DNA from: Alphaproteobacteria bacterium
Lineage (GTDB): Bacteria; Pseudomonadota; Alphaproteobacteria; Caulobacterales; Caulobacteraceae
NCBI GenBank assembly: GCA_018821435.1
Contig: JAHJME010000042.1
Coordinates: forward strand, 62,001 to 126,000
Reading direction: 5' to 3'
Length of the DNA stretch: 64,000 bases
Position numbers and translations under genes: made by a program. Below are positions 1 through 8,400 of this stretch, one piece after another. The notes beneath the pieces are model-generated. The model worked only from the letters and a program-made list of their open reading frames with translations. It was not told the origin of the DNA and did not search any database. Numbering within the stretch: position 1 is the stretch's first letter; the number at the start of each line of letters is the position of its first letter.

Positions 1-31
1 CGAACACGGTGGTGGTGACGAGAGATTTCAT
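1..31 (-). CDS. lptA: LptA/OstA-like protein, 5' end only
   Basis: Only the first ten codons are in the window, reading M-K-S-L-V-T-T-T-V-F, which could open a signal peptide. The ATG at 31-29 has a GAAGG-type ribosome binding site six bases upstream; an in-frame ATG at 46-44, directly after the lptC stop, is an alternative start. The identity rests almost wholly on position: in Alphaproteobacteria the periplasmic LPS transport protein LptA normally follows lptC. The sequence itself is too short to prove the family. Confidence 0.5.
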   Translation of the reverse strand, partial: MKSLVTTTVF

Positions 32-46
32 GCGTGCCTTCAGCAT

Positions 47-679
47 CTATTTCTTGGTCTCCAGGCGCGTCTTCACACCGCCCTTGAAGACCATGCGATC
101 ACCTTTGCCGTATACGCCATAGGAGTCTGCGCGGATTTCACCAAGGCCCCCGGCGCCCTGAATGGGGCCTGAACCCACGACCTCGCCGGTCTTGGTGTCG
201 AACAGCGAGGCGGCGGTGTCGAACGCGTTCTTCGCATCGGCCATGCGCACGCCGTTCGAAAGCTCCAGCTTGCCGGTCTGCTCGTGGAAAACGCCGTCGG
301 CGCCGTTGATGCGCATTTCGTCCGGCCCCTTCTCGTCGAGGACCAGGGCGGGCTTCTTCAGGATCACGCGCTGGTAGTCGAGGCGGTCGCGGATGGCCGA
401 ATCGGCGGTGAGCACGAACGAGCGGCCCTTGTCGTCGCGGCCGATGAAGCGGGGGTTGGTCAGCCGGATCGGCTCGTCGCCGGCCCGGGCCGACCGCGGC
501 TGCGAATTGAACGTCGACCACGCGACGCTGCCCACCAGACCCAGGAAGATCAGGACGATTAACGCCGGCAGGACCAGACGCAGCGTGCGAATCAGGCGCG
601 AACGCCGGCGCCACCGCTCGAAGTCGGCGCGCCGGGGATCGGCCAGCGGTTCGGTGATGGGCGCGTCGGCAGCCGTCAT
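47..679 (-). CDS. lptC: LPS export protein LptC (DUF1239 family)
   Basis: This 210-residue protein has a charged cytoplasmic N-terminus, one transmembrane helix at about residues 34-54, and a periplasmic beta-rich domain with the repeated short strands expected of the LptA/LptC jellyroll fold (for example IRLTNPRFIGRDDKGRSFVL). LptC is the bitopic inner-membrane partner that takes LPS from the LptBFG transporter and passes it to LptA. Length and architecture match alphaproteobacterial LptC. It follows rnd by nine bases and precedes the presumed lptA, all on the minus strand, so the three are probably co-transcribed. Confidence 0.85.
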   Translation of the reverse strand: MTAADAPITEPLADPRRADFERWRRRSRLIRTLRLVLPALIVLIFLGLVGSVAWSTFNSQPRSARAGDEPIRLTNPRFIGRDDKGRSFVLTADSAIRDRLDYQRVILKKPALVLDEKGPDEMRINGADGVFHEQTGKLELSNGVRMADAKNAFDTAASLFDTKTGEVVGSGPIQGAGGLGEIRADSYGVYGKGDRMVFKGGVKTRLETKK

Positions 680-688
680 GGCGTCTAC

Positions 689-1306
689 TTAGGTATGGGC
701 GAAGATATCGGCATCCTCCCAGCCGGCCACGTCCAGCAGGGCGCGGTGCGGGAGGAATTCGAAACAGGCGCGGGCGAAATGGTCGCGACGCTCGCGGACC
801 AGCATCTGGTCGAGGCGGGTGCGCAACGCGTGCAGGTGCAGGACGTCCGAGGCCGCGTAGGCCACCTGGTCGTCGCTGAGTTTGGCCGCGCCCCAGTCCG
901 AGCTCTGCTGCGCCTTGGACATGTCCACGCCCAGCAGTTCGCGCGACACGTCCTTCAGGCCGTGGCGGTCGGTGTAGGTGCGGGCCAGCTTCGAGGCGAT
1001 CTTGGTGCAGTAGACGGGCGCGGTCACGACCCCAAGGTGCAGCCAGAACATGGCGATATCGAAGCGACCGAAGTGGAAGATCTTCGTCACCGCCGGGTCG
1101 GTCAGCAGGCGCTTGAGGTTCGGCGCGTCGTAGGTCGACCGGTCCAGCTTCACCACATGGGCGTCGCCGTTTCCGTCCGACAGTTGCACCACGCACAGGG
1201 GATCGCGGCCCAGCCGCAAGCCCATGGTCTCGGAATCGACGGCAACCGCCGAAGCTCCGGCCAGCGCGTCGGCCGGCAGATCGCCTTCATGCACGAAAGT
1301 CGTCAC
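689..1306 (-). CDS. rnd: Ribonuclease D, short HRDC-less form
   Basis: A 205-residue DEDDy-type 3'-5' exonuclease. Visible catalytic elements are D24-S-E26 (motif I, VAVDSETMGL), D83 in HFGRFDIAMF (motif II), and Y150 with D154 in YAASD (motif III). It lacks the C-terminal HRDC domains of E. coli RNase D (about 375 residues), as is usual for short alphaproteobacterial versions. The family trims tRNA 3' ends and other structured RNAs. It lies just downstream of a tRNA-Leu gene and just upstream of lptC on the same strand. Whether it acts on that tRNA cannot be told from sequence. Confidence 0.9.
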   Translation of the reverse strand: MTTFVHEGDLPADALAGASAVAVDSETMGLRLGRDPLCVVQLSDGNGDAHVVKLDRSTYDAPNLKRLLTDPAVTKIFHFGRFDIAMFWLHLGVVTAPVYCTKIASKLARTYTDRHGLKDVSRELLGVDMSKAQQSSDWGAAKLSDDQVAYAASDVLHLHALRTRLDQMLVRERRDHFARACFEFLPHRALLDVAGWEDADIFAHT

Positions 1307-1350
1307 GTCGCTTCGAACTCCGACCTAGACACCGGTTTAGCGTAGGGGGG

Positions 1351-1367
1351 GCGCCCAGGAAAGGACT
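1351..1367 (-). repeat. Duplicated 3' end of the tRNA-Leu gene
   Basis: Bases 1353-1367 (gcccaggaaaggact) repeat exactly bases 1430-1444 inside the tRNA-Leu gene; allowing one mismatch the match extends to 17 bases. The copy corresponds to the 3' strand of the T arm plus the acceptor stem and lies 58 bases past the tRNA 3' end. Between the copies are two short GC hairpins (1408-1424 and 1369-1382). Such duplications occur at integrase target sites, but local slippage is also possible. Confidence 0.6.
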
Positions 1368-1407
1368 ACCCCCGCTTGGGGGCTGGGGCCGGTAGCGCCC
1401 CACCCAC

Positions 1408-1424
1408 CGGGTTGGAGAAACCCG
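1408..1424 (-). terminator. Hairpin just past tRNA-Leu
   Basis: A 6-bp inverted repeat (CGGGTT / AACCCG, 5-base loop) begins two bases after the tRNA 3' end on the minus strand. A second GC hairpin (CCCCC-gctt-GGGGG) follows at 1369-1382. Neither has a U run, so these are terminator-like or processing hairpins rather than classical intrinsic terminators. Confidence 0.4.
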
Positions 1425-1425
1425 A

Positions 1426-1512
<87 letters not shown>

Positions 1513-1653
1513 CCCGTCCGTCGGATCGGGAGGCGGCTACATATGGCAAGGTCCGGACCGGGTCAACGGCCCTTCTCAGCAGCGGATTGCGAGGCGTCGC
1601 CGCATCGCCTAAACCGCACCCTTCTCTAGAGCCACAGGACCGGCCGCGCCGTC

Positions 1654-2631
1654 ATGCAGAACCTCGTCACCGTCTTCGGCGGCTCCGGCTTCGTGGGGAC
1701 CCAGGCCGTCCGCTATCTGGCCAAGGCCGGCTGGCGCGTCCGCGTCGCCGTCCGCAACCCGAACCTCGCCTACAAGATGCGTCTGCTGGGCGACGTGGGC
1801 CAGATCGACGTGGTGCAGACGAACATCCGCAACCAGGCCTCGATCGAGCGGGCGCTGGACGGCGCCACCGCCTCGCTCAACCTGGTGGGCCTGCTGCGCG
1901 AAACGGGTCGCCAGGGCTTCCAGGCCATCCACGTGATGGGCGCGCGCAACGTCGCCGAGGCCGCCCGCAGCATGGGCGTGCGCCGCGTCGTCCAGATGTC
2001 GGCGATCGGCGCCGACGCCAATTCGACCTCGAAGTACCTGCGCACCAAGGCCGAGGGCGAGGCCGCGGTCCGCGAGATCTTCCCCGACGCCGTCGTCGTG
2101 CGGCCGTCGATCGTCTTCGGGAACGGCGACAGCTTCTTCAACAAGTTCGCCGCGATGGCCCAGCTCAGCCCGGCCCTGCCGCTGATCGGCGGCGGGCACA
2201 CGCGCTTCCAGCCGGTGTTCGTGGGCGACCTGGGCCAGGCCCTGGCGCGCGCGGTGATCGACGACGACTCGGCCGGCCGCACCTTCGAACTGGGCGGTCC
2301 CGGCGTGTTCAGCTTCAAGGAACTGCTGGAGAAGATGCTGGCCGAGACCGACCAGCGCCGCCTGCTGATCCCCGTGCCGTGGCCCGCGGCGCGGATGCTG
2401 GGCAGCCTGGGCGACGTGATCGGCCGGCTCATTCCGCCGCCAGTGACTCTGGATCAGGTCGAATCGCTGCGCACCGACAATGTGGTCAGCGGTCAGTATC
2501 CCGGCCTCACCGATCTTGGGATCACGCCCACCAGCGTCGAGGCGGTGCTGCCGACCTACCTCTACACCTACCGCAAGGGCGGCCAGTACGCCGACCAGGA
2601 CGCCCGCGAGATGGAAGCCGGCCGGGCGTAA
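1654..2631 (+). CDS. Complex I NDUFA9-like atypical SDR protein
   Basis: A 325-residue NAD(P)-binding Rossmann protein. The N-terminal dinucleotide motif is VFGGSGFVG (residues 7-15), a pattern typical of atypical short-chain dehydrogenases, followed by SAIGAD and the SKYLRTKAEGE segment that occupies the place of the catalytic Tyr-x3-Lys. Overall it resembles the mitochondrial complex I accessory subunit NDUFA9 and alphaproteobacterial homologues, which bind NADPH tightly and act structurally. No nuo genes are nearby, so a link to respiration is from family knowledge only. Its stop lies six bases from the convergent uppP stop. Confidence 0.8.
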   Translation: MQNLVTVFGGSGFVGTQAVRYLAKAGWRVRVAVRNPNLAYKMRLLGDVGQIDVVQTNIRNQASIERALDGATASLNLVGLLRETGRQGFQAIHVMGARNVAEAARSMGVRRVVQMSAIGADANSTSKYLRTKAEGEAAVREIFPDAVVVRPSIVFGNGDSFFNKFAAMAQLSPALPLIGGGHTRFQPVFVGDLGQALARAVIDDDSAGRTFELGGPGVFSFKELLEKMLAETDQRRLLIPVPWPAARMLGSLGDVIGRLIPPPVTLDQVESLRTDNVVSGQYPGLTDLGITPTSVEAVLPTYLYTYRKGGQYADQDAREMEAGRA

Positions 2632-2636
2632 GCGCC

Positions 2637-3440
2637 TTAGGTCAGCGTCAGCAGCGCCAGGCCGATCCCGCCGATCGCGATCCGCAGCCAGCCGAAGGGG
2701 GCCAGGCCGCGGCTTGTGACGATCGCCAGCATGGTGCGGATCACCACCAGGGCGACCGCGAACGCCACGACGAAACCGATGGCGATCAGCGGCAGGGTGT
2801 CGCCGGTGAGTTGGTCGCGGCTCTGCCAGGCGTCCAGCACGAACGCGCCCAGCATGGTCGGGATCGCCAGGAAGAAGGTGAACTCGGCCGCCGCGCGCTT
2901 TTCCACGCCGAACAACATGCCGCCGACGATGGTGGCGCCCGAGCGTGAGACGCCCGGCATCATCGCCAGCACCTGGAAGAGGCCGATGGCCAGCGCCTTG
3001 ACCAGCGGCAGCTTGAACGCGTCATGCGCCACCGGCTTGGGCGCGATGCGGTCGATGAACAGCAGCACGATCCCGCCCAGGATCAGCGAGATGCACTGCA
3101 CGATCGGGCTGTCGAACAGCACCGCCTTGATGAAATCGTGGAACAGCAGGCCCAGGACGACCGAGGGAATGAAGGCCACGATCACCGTCAGGGCGAACTT
3201 GCGCGCCTCCGGATCGGTGGGCAGCCCCAGCACCTGTTTCCAGAGCTTGCCGAAATAGAGGGCGACGACCGCCAGGATCGCCCCCAGCTGGATCATCACC
3301 GCGAAAGTGTCCCAGAAGCCGTTCGGCAGGCCCATCGCCTGCTTGGCGAGCAGCATCATGCCGGTCGAGGAAACCGGAATGAACTCCGTGAGACCTTCGA
3401 TGACGCCCAGGATGACGGCGTAGACCCAGTCCGGCAGCAC
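2637..3440 (-). CDS. uppP: Undecaprenyl-diphosphatase UppP/BacA
   Basis: A 267-residue polytopic membrane protein that recycles undecaprenyl pyrophosphate to the lipid carrier for peptidoglycan and O-antigen synthesis; overproduction gives bacitracin resistance in other bacteria. The two family motifs are visible: EGLTEFIPVSSTG (residues 15-27) and GVSRSGATIVGG, which contains the conserved arginine. The position after SSTG is Met-Met instead of the usual His, so the histidine found in E. coli UppP is missing. Hydrophobic segments span most of the protein. It is transcribed divergently from gltD across a 216-bp region rich in inverted repeats. Confidence 0.9.
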   Translation of the reverse strand: MLPDWVYAVILGVIEGLTEFIPVSSTGMMLLAKQAMGLPNGFWDTFAVMIQLGAILAVVALYFGKLWKQVLGLPTDPEARKFALTVIVAFIPSVVLGLLFHDFIKAVLFDSPIVQCISLILGGIVLLFIDRIAPKPVAHDAFKLPLVKALAIGLFQVLAMMPGVSRSGATIVGGMLFGVEKRAAAEFTFFLAIPTMLGAFVLDAWQSRDQLTGDTLPLIAIGFVVAFAVALVVIRTMLAIVTSRGLAPFGWLRIAIGGIGLALLTLT

Positions 3441-3511
3441 GGTGACGCTCCAACGCAGTTCGGCAGAGGCCGAAGGGCGGGCACTATGGTGAAAAAGAAG
3501 TTCATCTCAAA

Positions 3512-3583
3512 ATTGGACTACTTTTTATCCGGTCGGCGTCGCGAGGTCACATCCGCGTCATGACGTGATTATTGTAGTCCAAT
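3512..3583. promoter_or_regulatory. Inverted repeats in the uppP-gltD divergent region
   Basis: A perfect 10-bp inverted repeat has arms at 3512-3521 (attggactac) and 3574-3583 (gtagtccaat). A self-complementary cgtcatgacg lies between them at 3556-3565, and a third ttggac occurs at 3586-3591. The region is AT-rich compared with its surroundings and is the only control space for gltD and uppP. It is probably an operator cluster; the binding protein cannot be named from sequence. Confidence 0.5.
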
Positions 3584-3656
3584 ACTTGGACCAACGACTT
3601 TTCAGCAGGTTTTCGGCCCTCTAGATGGCCGCTCGGACAGGAGAAGGCGCAGTCCC

Positions 3657-5105
3657 ATGGCTGAGCGCATGCTGAAGTTTACGGTCACGCCCCGGAAGAC
3701 TCCCGAGAAGCGGGAGGCCGACACGCGCGCCGGCGACTTCCACGAGATCTACCGCGACTTCATCGACGCCAAGGCCTCCGAGCAGGCCTCGCGCTGCTCG
3801 CAGTGCGGGGTGCCGTTCTGTCAGACCCATTGCCCGCTGCACAACAACATCCCCGACTGGCTTCGGATGACCGCCGAGGGTCGACTGGAAGAGGCCTACG
3901 CGCTCAGCCAGGCCACCAACGCCATGCCCGAGATCTGCGGCCGCATCTGCCCGCAGGACCGGCTGTGCGAGGGCAATTGCGTCATCGAGCAGTCGGGCCA
4001 TGGCACCGTGACCATCGGCGCCGTCGAGCGCTATCTGTCGGACAAGGCCTGGGAGATGGGCTGGGTCCGCCCGGTGGCCGCCGGCGTCGACCGCAAGCAG
4101 TCGGTGGGCATCATCGGCGCCGGCCCCGCGGGCCTGGCCGCCGCCGAGCGCCTGCGCGAACTGGGCTATGCAGTCACCGTCTACGACCGCCACGACCGTC
4201 CCGGCGGCCTGCTGGTCTACGGCATCCCCGGCTTCAAGCTGGAGAAGGACGTCGTCGAGCGCCGCACGCGCCGCCTGGCCGAGGGCGGCGTGGAGTATGT
4301 GCTGGATTTCGAGGTCGGCCGCGACGCCTCGCTGGACCAGCTCCGCGCCAAGCACGACAGCATCCTGATCGCCACCGGCGTCTATGCGGCGCGCGACATG
4401 ACCGTGCCGGGCGCGGGCTCCGCGGGCGTCGTGGCGGCGCTGGACTATCTGATCGCGTCCAACCGCAAGGGCATGGGCGACCAGGTCGCCGACTTCGACT
4501 CGGGCAAGCTGAACGCCACGGGCAAGGACGTCGTGGTCGTGGGCGGCGGCGACACCGCCATGGACTGCGTCCGCACCGCGGTCCGCCAGGGTGCGACCTC
4601 GGTCACCTGCCTCTATCGCCGCGACCGGGCGAACATGCCGGGCTCGGACCGCGAAGTGGCTAACGCCGAGGAAGAGGGCGTGATCTTCGAATGGCTGGCC
4701 GCGCCCAAGGCGGTGACCGGCGATGCGCTCAAGGCAGCCGGCCTGATGGCCGCGCGCATGCGCCTGGGTCCCCCGGACTCGTCGGGCCGCCAGGCGCCGG
4801 AGGAGATCGAGGGCGCCGACTTCGAGCTGCGCGCCGACCTGGTGATCAAGGCCCTGGGCTTCGATCCGGAAGACATCCCGACCGTCTTCGGGACACCCGA
4901 CCTGGCCGTGACCCGCTGGGGCACGGTGAAGGCCGACATGCGCAACATGATGACCTCGATCCCGGGCGTCTTCGCCGCCGGCGACATCGTGCGCGGCGCC
5001 AGCCTGGTCGTCTGGGCCATCCGTGACGGCCGCGACAGCGCCGAGGCCATCCACCGCTACCTGATGGCGCACGCCAGCGCCGACACCCTGATCGCGGCGG
5101 AGTGA
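3657..5105 (+). CDS. gltD: Glutamate synthase (NADPH) small subunit
   Basis: A 482-residue beta subunit that takes electrons from NADPH and passes them to GltB for the reductive transfer of glutamine amide nitrogen to 2-oxoglutarate. The N-terminal region has two cysteine clusters for [4Fe-4S] centres (CSQCGVPFCQTHC and CGRICPQDRLCEGNC). FAD- and NADPH-binding motifs follow: GIIGAGPAGLAAAERL, VVVGGGDTAMDC and the closing AAGDIVRGASLVVWAI. It heads an operon with a VOC protein and gltB, and is separated from uppP by a repeat-rich control region. Length is typical for the family. Confidence 0.97.
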   Translation: MAERMLKFTVTPRKTPEKREADTRAGDFHEIYRDFIDAKASEQASRCSQCGVPFCQTHCPLHNNIPDWLRMTAEGRLEEAYALSQATNAMPEICGRICPQDRLCEGNCVIEQSGHGTVTIGAVERYLSDKAWEMGWVRPVAAGVDRKQSVGIIGAGPAGLAAAERLRELGYAVTVYDRHDRPGGLLVYGIPGFKLEKDVVERRTRRLAEGGVEYVLDFEVGRDASLDQLRAKHDSILIATGVYAARDMTVPGAGSAGVVAALDYLIASNRKGMGDQVADFDSGKLNATGKDVVVVGGGDTAMDCVRTAVRQGATSVTCLYRRDRANMPGSDREVANAEEEGVIFEWLAAPKAVTGDALKAAGLMAARMRLGPPDSSGRQAPEEIEGADFELRADLVIKALGFDPEDIPTVFGTPDLAVTRWGTVKADMRNMMTSIPGVFAAGDIVRGASLVVWAIRDGRDSAEAIHRYLMAHASADTLIAAE

Positions 5106-5109
5106 CGTC

Positions 5110-5472
5110 GTGCGCCAGACCCTGACGGCGATCCTGCCCTGCAACGACCTGGACAAGAGCCAGGCGTTCTACGCGCGGCTGGGCTTCACGGTCGACGAGG
5201 GCGGCGACCACGGCGACTACCGCATCCTGTCGGACGGTCGGGGCGGCGCGCTGCACCTGAACCGCGCCGTCGAGGGCTGGCTGATCCCCGGCAGCAACCC
5301 GTTTGGCCTCTACCTCTACGTCGAGGGCGTCGATGCACTGGCGGACGCCTTCGGCCCCGGCCTGATCCACCAGCCCGAGGACAAACCCTGGGGCATGTAC
5401 GAATTCGCCGTTTCCGATCCCGACGAAACCCTGGTGCGCGTGGGCTGGCCCACCCGCCTGAGGACCGCCTGA
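5110..5472 (+). CDS. VOC superfamily (glyoxalase/bleomycin-resistance-like) protein
   Basis: A 120-residue single VOC-repeat protein with GTG start four bases after gltD; its TGA overlaps the gltB ATG (5470-5474). The fold is suggested by the opening ILPCNDLDKSQAFYARLGF, the central GLYLYVEGVDAL and the closing YEFAVSDPDETLVRVGW, as in bleomycin-resistance and fosfomycin-like proteins. No substrate can be assigned. Its placement between the two subunits of one enzyme, with translational coupling, is unusual and means it is made together with glutamate synthase. Confidence 0.8.
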   Translation: MRQTLTAILPCNDLDKSQAFYARLGFTVDEGGDHGDYRILSDGRGGALHLNRAVEGWLIPGSNPFGLYLYVEGVDALADAFGPGLIHQPEDKPWGMYEFAVSDPDETLVRVGWPTRLRTA

Positions 5473-8400
5473 TGACCGACGACATCCTCGCCCGCTACGA
5501 ACGCGACCGGCAGCGCCTGCTGGAGGCCAACGGCGGCTACGACATCACCGTCCAGCACGACGCCTGCGGCGTGGGCCTGGTCTGCGCCATCGACGGCAAG
5601 CCGCGCCGCGAGGTGGTGGAACTGGCCATCCGCGCGCTGAAGGCCGTGTGGCACCGGGGTGCGGTCGACGCCGACGGCAAGACCGGCGACGGCGCCGGTG
5701 TGCTGGTCTCGGTCCCGCAGGACTTCTTCGCCGCCCACGTCGAGCGGATCGGCCACGTGGTCCGTCCCGGCGCGATCGCCGTCGGCCAGATCTTCCTGCC
5801 CCGCGTCGACCTGGGCGCCCAGGAAGCCGCCCGGACCATCGTCGAGTCCGAGGTCCTGCGCTTCGGCTTCTACATCTACGGCTGGCGCCAGGTGCCCACC
5901 GACACCTCGGTGATCGGCGAGAAGGCCAACGCCACCCGTCCCGAGATCGAGCAGATCATGCTCAGCCCGCCCAAGGGCATGGACGGCGAGGCGCTGGAGC
6001 GCGCGCTGTTCCTCTGCCGCAAGCGGATCGAGAAGCGCGTCGCCCAGGCGAACATCCAGCACTTCTACATCTGCTCCCTGTCGGCCCGGGCGCTGATCTA
6101 CAAGGGCATGTTCCTGGCCGAGAGCATCGACGCCTTCTACCCGGACCTGACCGACCCCAGATTCCAGGCCGCCGTCGCCATCTTCCATCAACGCTATTCG
6201 ACCAACACCTTCCCCGAGTGGCGGCTGGCCCAGCCGTTCCGGATGCTGGCCCACAACGGCGAGATCAATACGATCAAGGGCAACGTCAACTGGATGAAGA
6301 GCCACGAGATCCGCATGGCGGCCTCGGCGTTCGGCGACTACCAGGACGACATCAAGCCGGTGATCCAGCCGGGCGTTTCCGATAGCGCGGCCCTCGACAA
6401 CACGTTCGAGGTGCTGGTCCGCGCCGGCCGCGACGCGCCGATGGCCAAGACCCTGCTGATCCCGGAGGCGTGGAACACCCGCTCGGGCGAGCAGATGAAG
6501 GCCAGCCACAGAGCCCTCTATTCCTACTGCAACGCGGTGATGGAGCCGTGGGACGGCCCGGCCGCCGTCTGCGCCACCGACGGTCGCTGGGTCGTGGCCG
6601 GCAAGGACCGCAACGGCCTGCGCCCGCTACGCGTCGCCGAGACGTCGGACGGCCTGCTGATCGTCGGCTCCGAGGCCGGCATGTGCCGGGTCGAGGAAAG
6701 CCGGATTATCCGCAAGGCCCATATCGAGCCGGGCCGGATGCTGGCCATCGATCTGCATGAGGGCAAGCTCTACGACGAAGAGGCCATCCTCGACCGCTTG
6801 GCCGACCAGCACCCCTACGACCGCTGGCTGGGCAACATGGTCAACCTCGAGGAGAAGATCGGCCCCGGGCCCGAGCCGCGCCTGTATGGCCGCGAGGAAC
6901 TGATCCGCCGCCAGGCCGCCGCCGGCCTGACCCTGGAAGACCTGGAACTGCTGCTCGCCCCCATGGTCGAGGACGCCAAGGAAGCCGTGGGCTCCATGGG
7001 CGACGACACCCCGTTGGCGGTGCTGTCCGACGGCTATCGGCCGCTGAGCCACTTCTTCCGCCAGAACTTCAGCCAGGTCACCAACCCGCCCATCGACAGC
7101 CTGCGCGAAACGGCGGTGATGAGCCTCAAGACCAGGTTCAAGAACCTGGGCAACATCCTGGCCGAGAACGAGACTCAGGCCGACGTCTTCGTGATGGAAA
7201 GCCCCGTCCTGACGACGGGCATGTACGACCGCGTGGTCGAGGAGATCGGCGAGAAGAACGTCGCCCATATCGACTGCACCATGCCGATCCCGGCCGAGGA
7301 AAGCCGTGGCGGCGACGCGCTGCGCGCCAACCTGGACCGAATCCGCGCCGAGGCCGAGGAGGCCGCTCTGCGCGGCTGCTCCACCATCGTGCTCAGCGAC
7401 ATGGGCACGGGGCCTGAGCGGGTCGCCCTGCCGATGGTGCTGGCCACCGGCGGCGTCCACGCCTGGCTGGTCGGCAAGGGCCTTCGGTCCTACGTCTCGA
7501 TCATCGTCCGCGCGGCCGAGTGCCTGGACACCCACGCCTTCGCCGTCCTGATCGGCGTGGGCGCGACGGCGGTGAATGCCTACCTCGCCCAGGAAAGCTA
7601 CATCGACCGCCAGGAGCGCGGCCTGACCGGCGACCTGACGCTGCGCGAGCTGTGCCTGAACCACAAGAAGGCGATCGAGGGCGGGCTGCTCAAGATCATC
7701 TCCAAGATGGGGATCTCGGTGATCTCCTCGTATCGCGGCGGCTACAACTTCGAAGCCGTCGGCCTGTCGCGCAGTCTGGTCGCCGAGTTCTTCCCCGGCA
7801 TGCCGTCCCGCATCTCGGGCATCGGCCTGGCCGGCATCGAGGCCAAGGCGGTCGAGCTGCACCGCAAGTCCTGGGATCCGGCGGCGATCAGCCTGCCGGT
7901 GGGCGGGTTCTACAAGGCGCGCCGGACAGGCGAGGCCCACGCGTTCGAAGCGCGGATGATCCACACACTGCAGCGCGCCTGCGATACCGGCGACTACGCG
8001 GTCTACAAGCGCTTCTCGGACGGCATGCGCACCCTGCCCGCCATCCAGCTTCGGGACCTGCTCGACATCCGCGCCGACGCCAAGCCCGCGCCGCTGGAAG
8101 ACGTCGAGAGCGTCAACGAGATCCGCAAGCGCTTCCTGACGCCGGGCATGAGCCTGGGCGCCCTGGGTCCCGAGGCGCACGGCGTGCTCAACATCGCCAT
8201 GAACCGGATCGGCGCGAAGTCGGTGTCCGGCGAGGGCGGCGAGGACCGCAGCCGCTATCAGCCGCTGCCGAACGGCGACAACCCGAACTCGGCCGTGAAG
8301 CAGATCGCGTCGGGCCGATTCGGCGTGACCGCCGAATACCTGAACCAATGCCGCGAGATCGAGATCAAGGTCAGCCAGGGCGCCAAGCCCGGCGAGGGCG

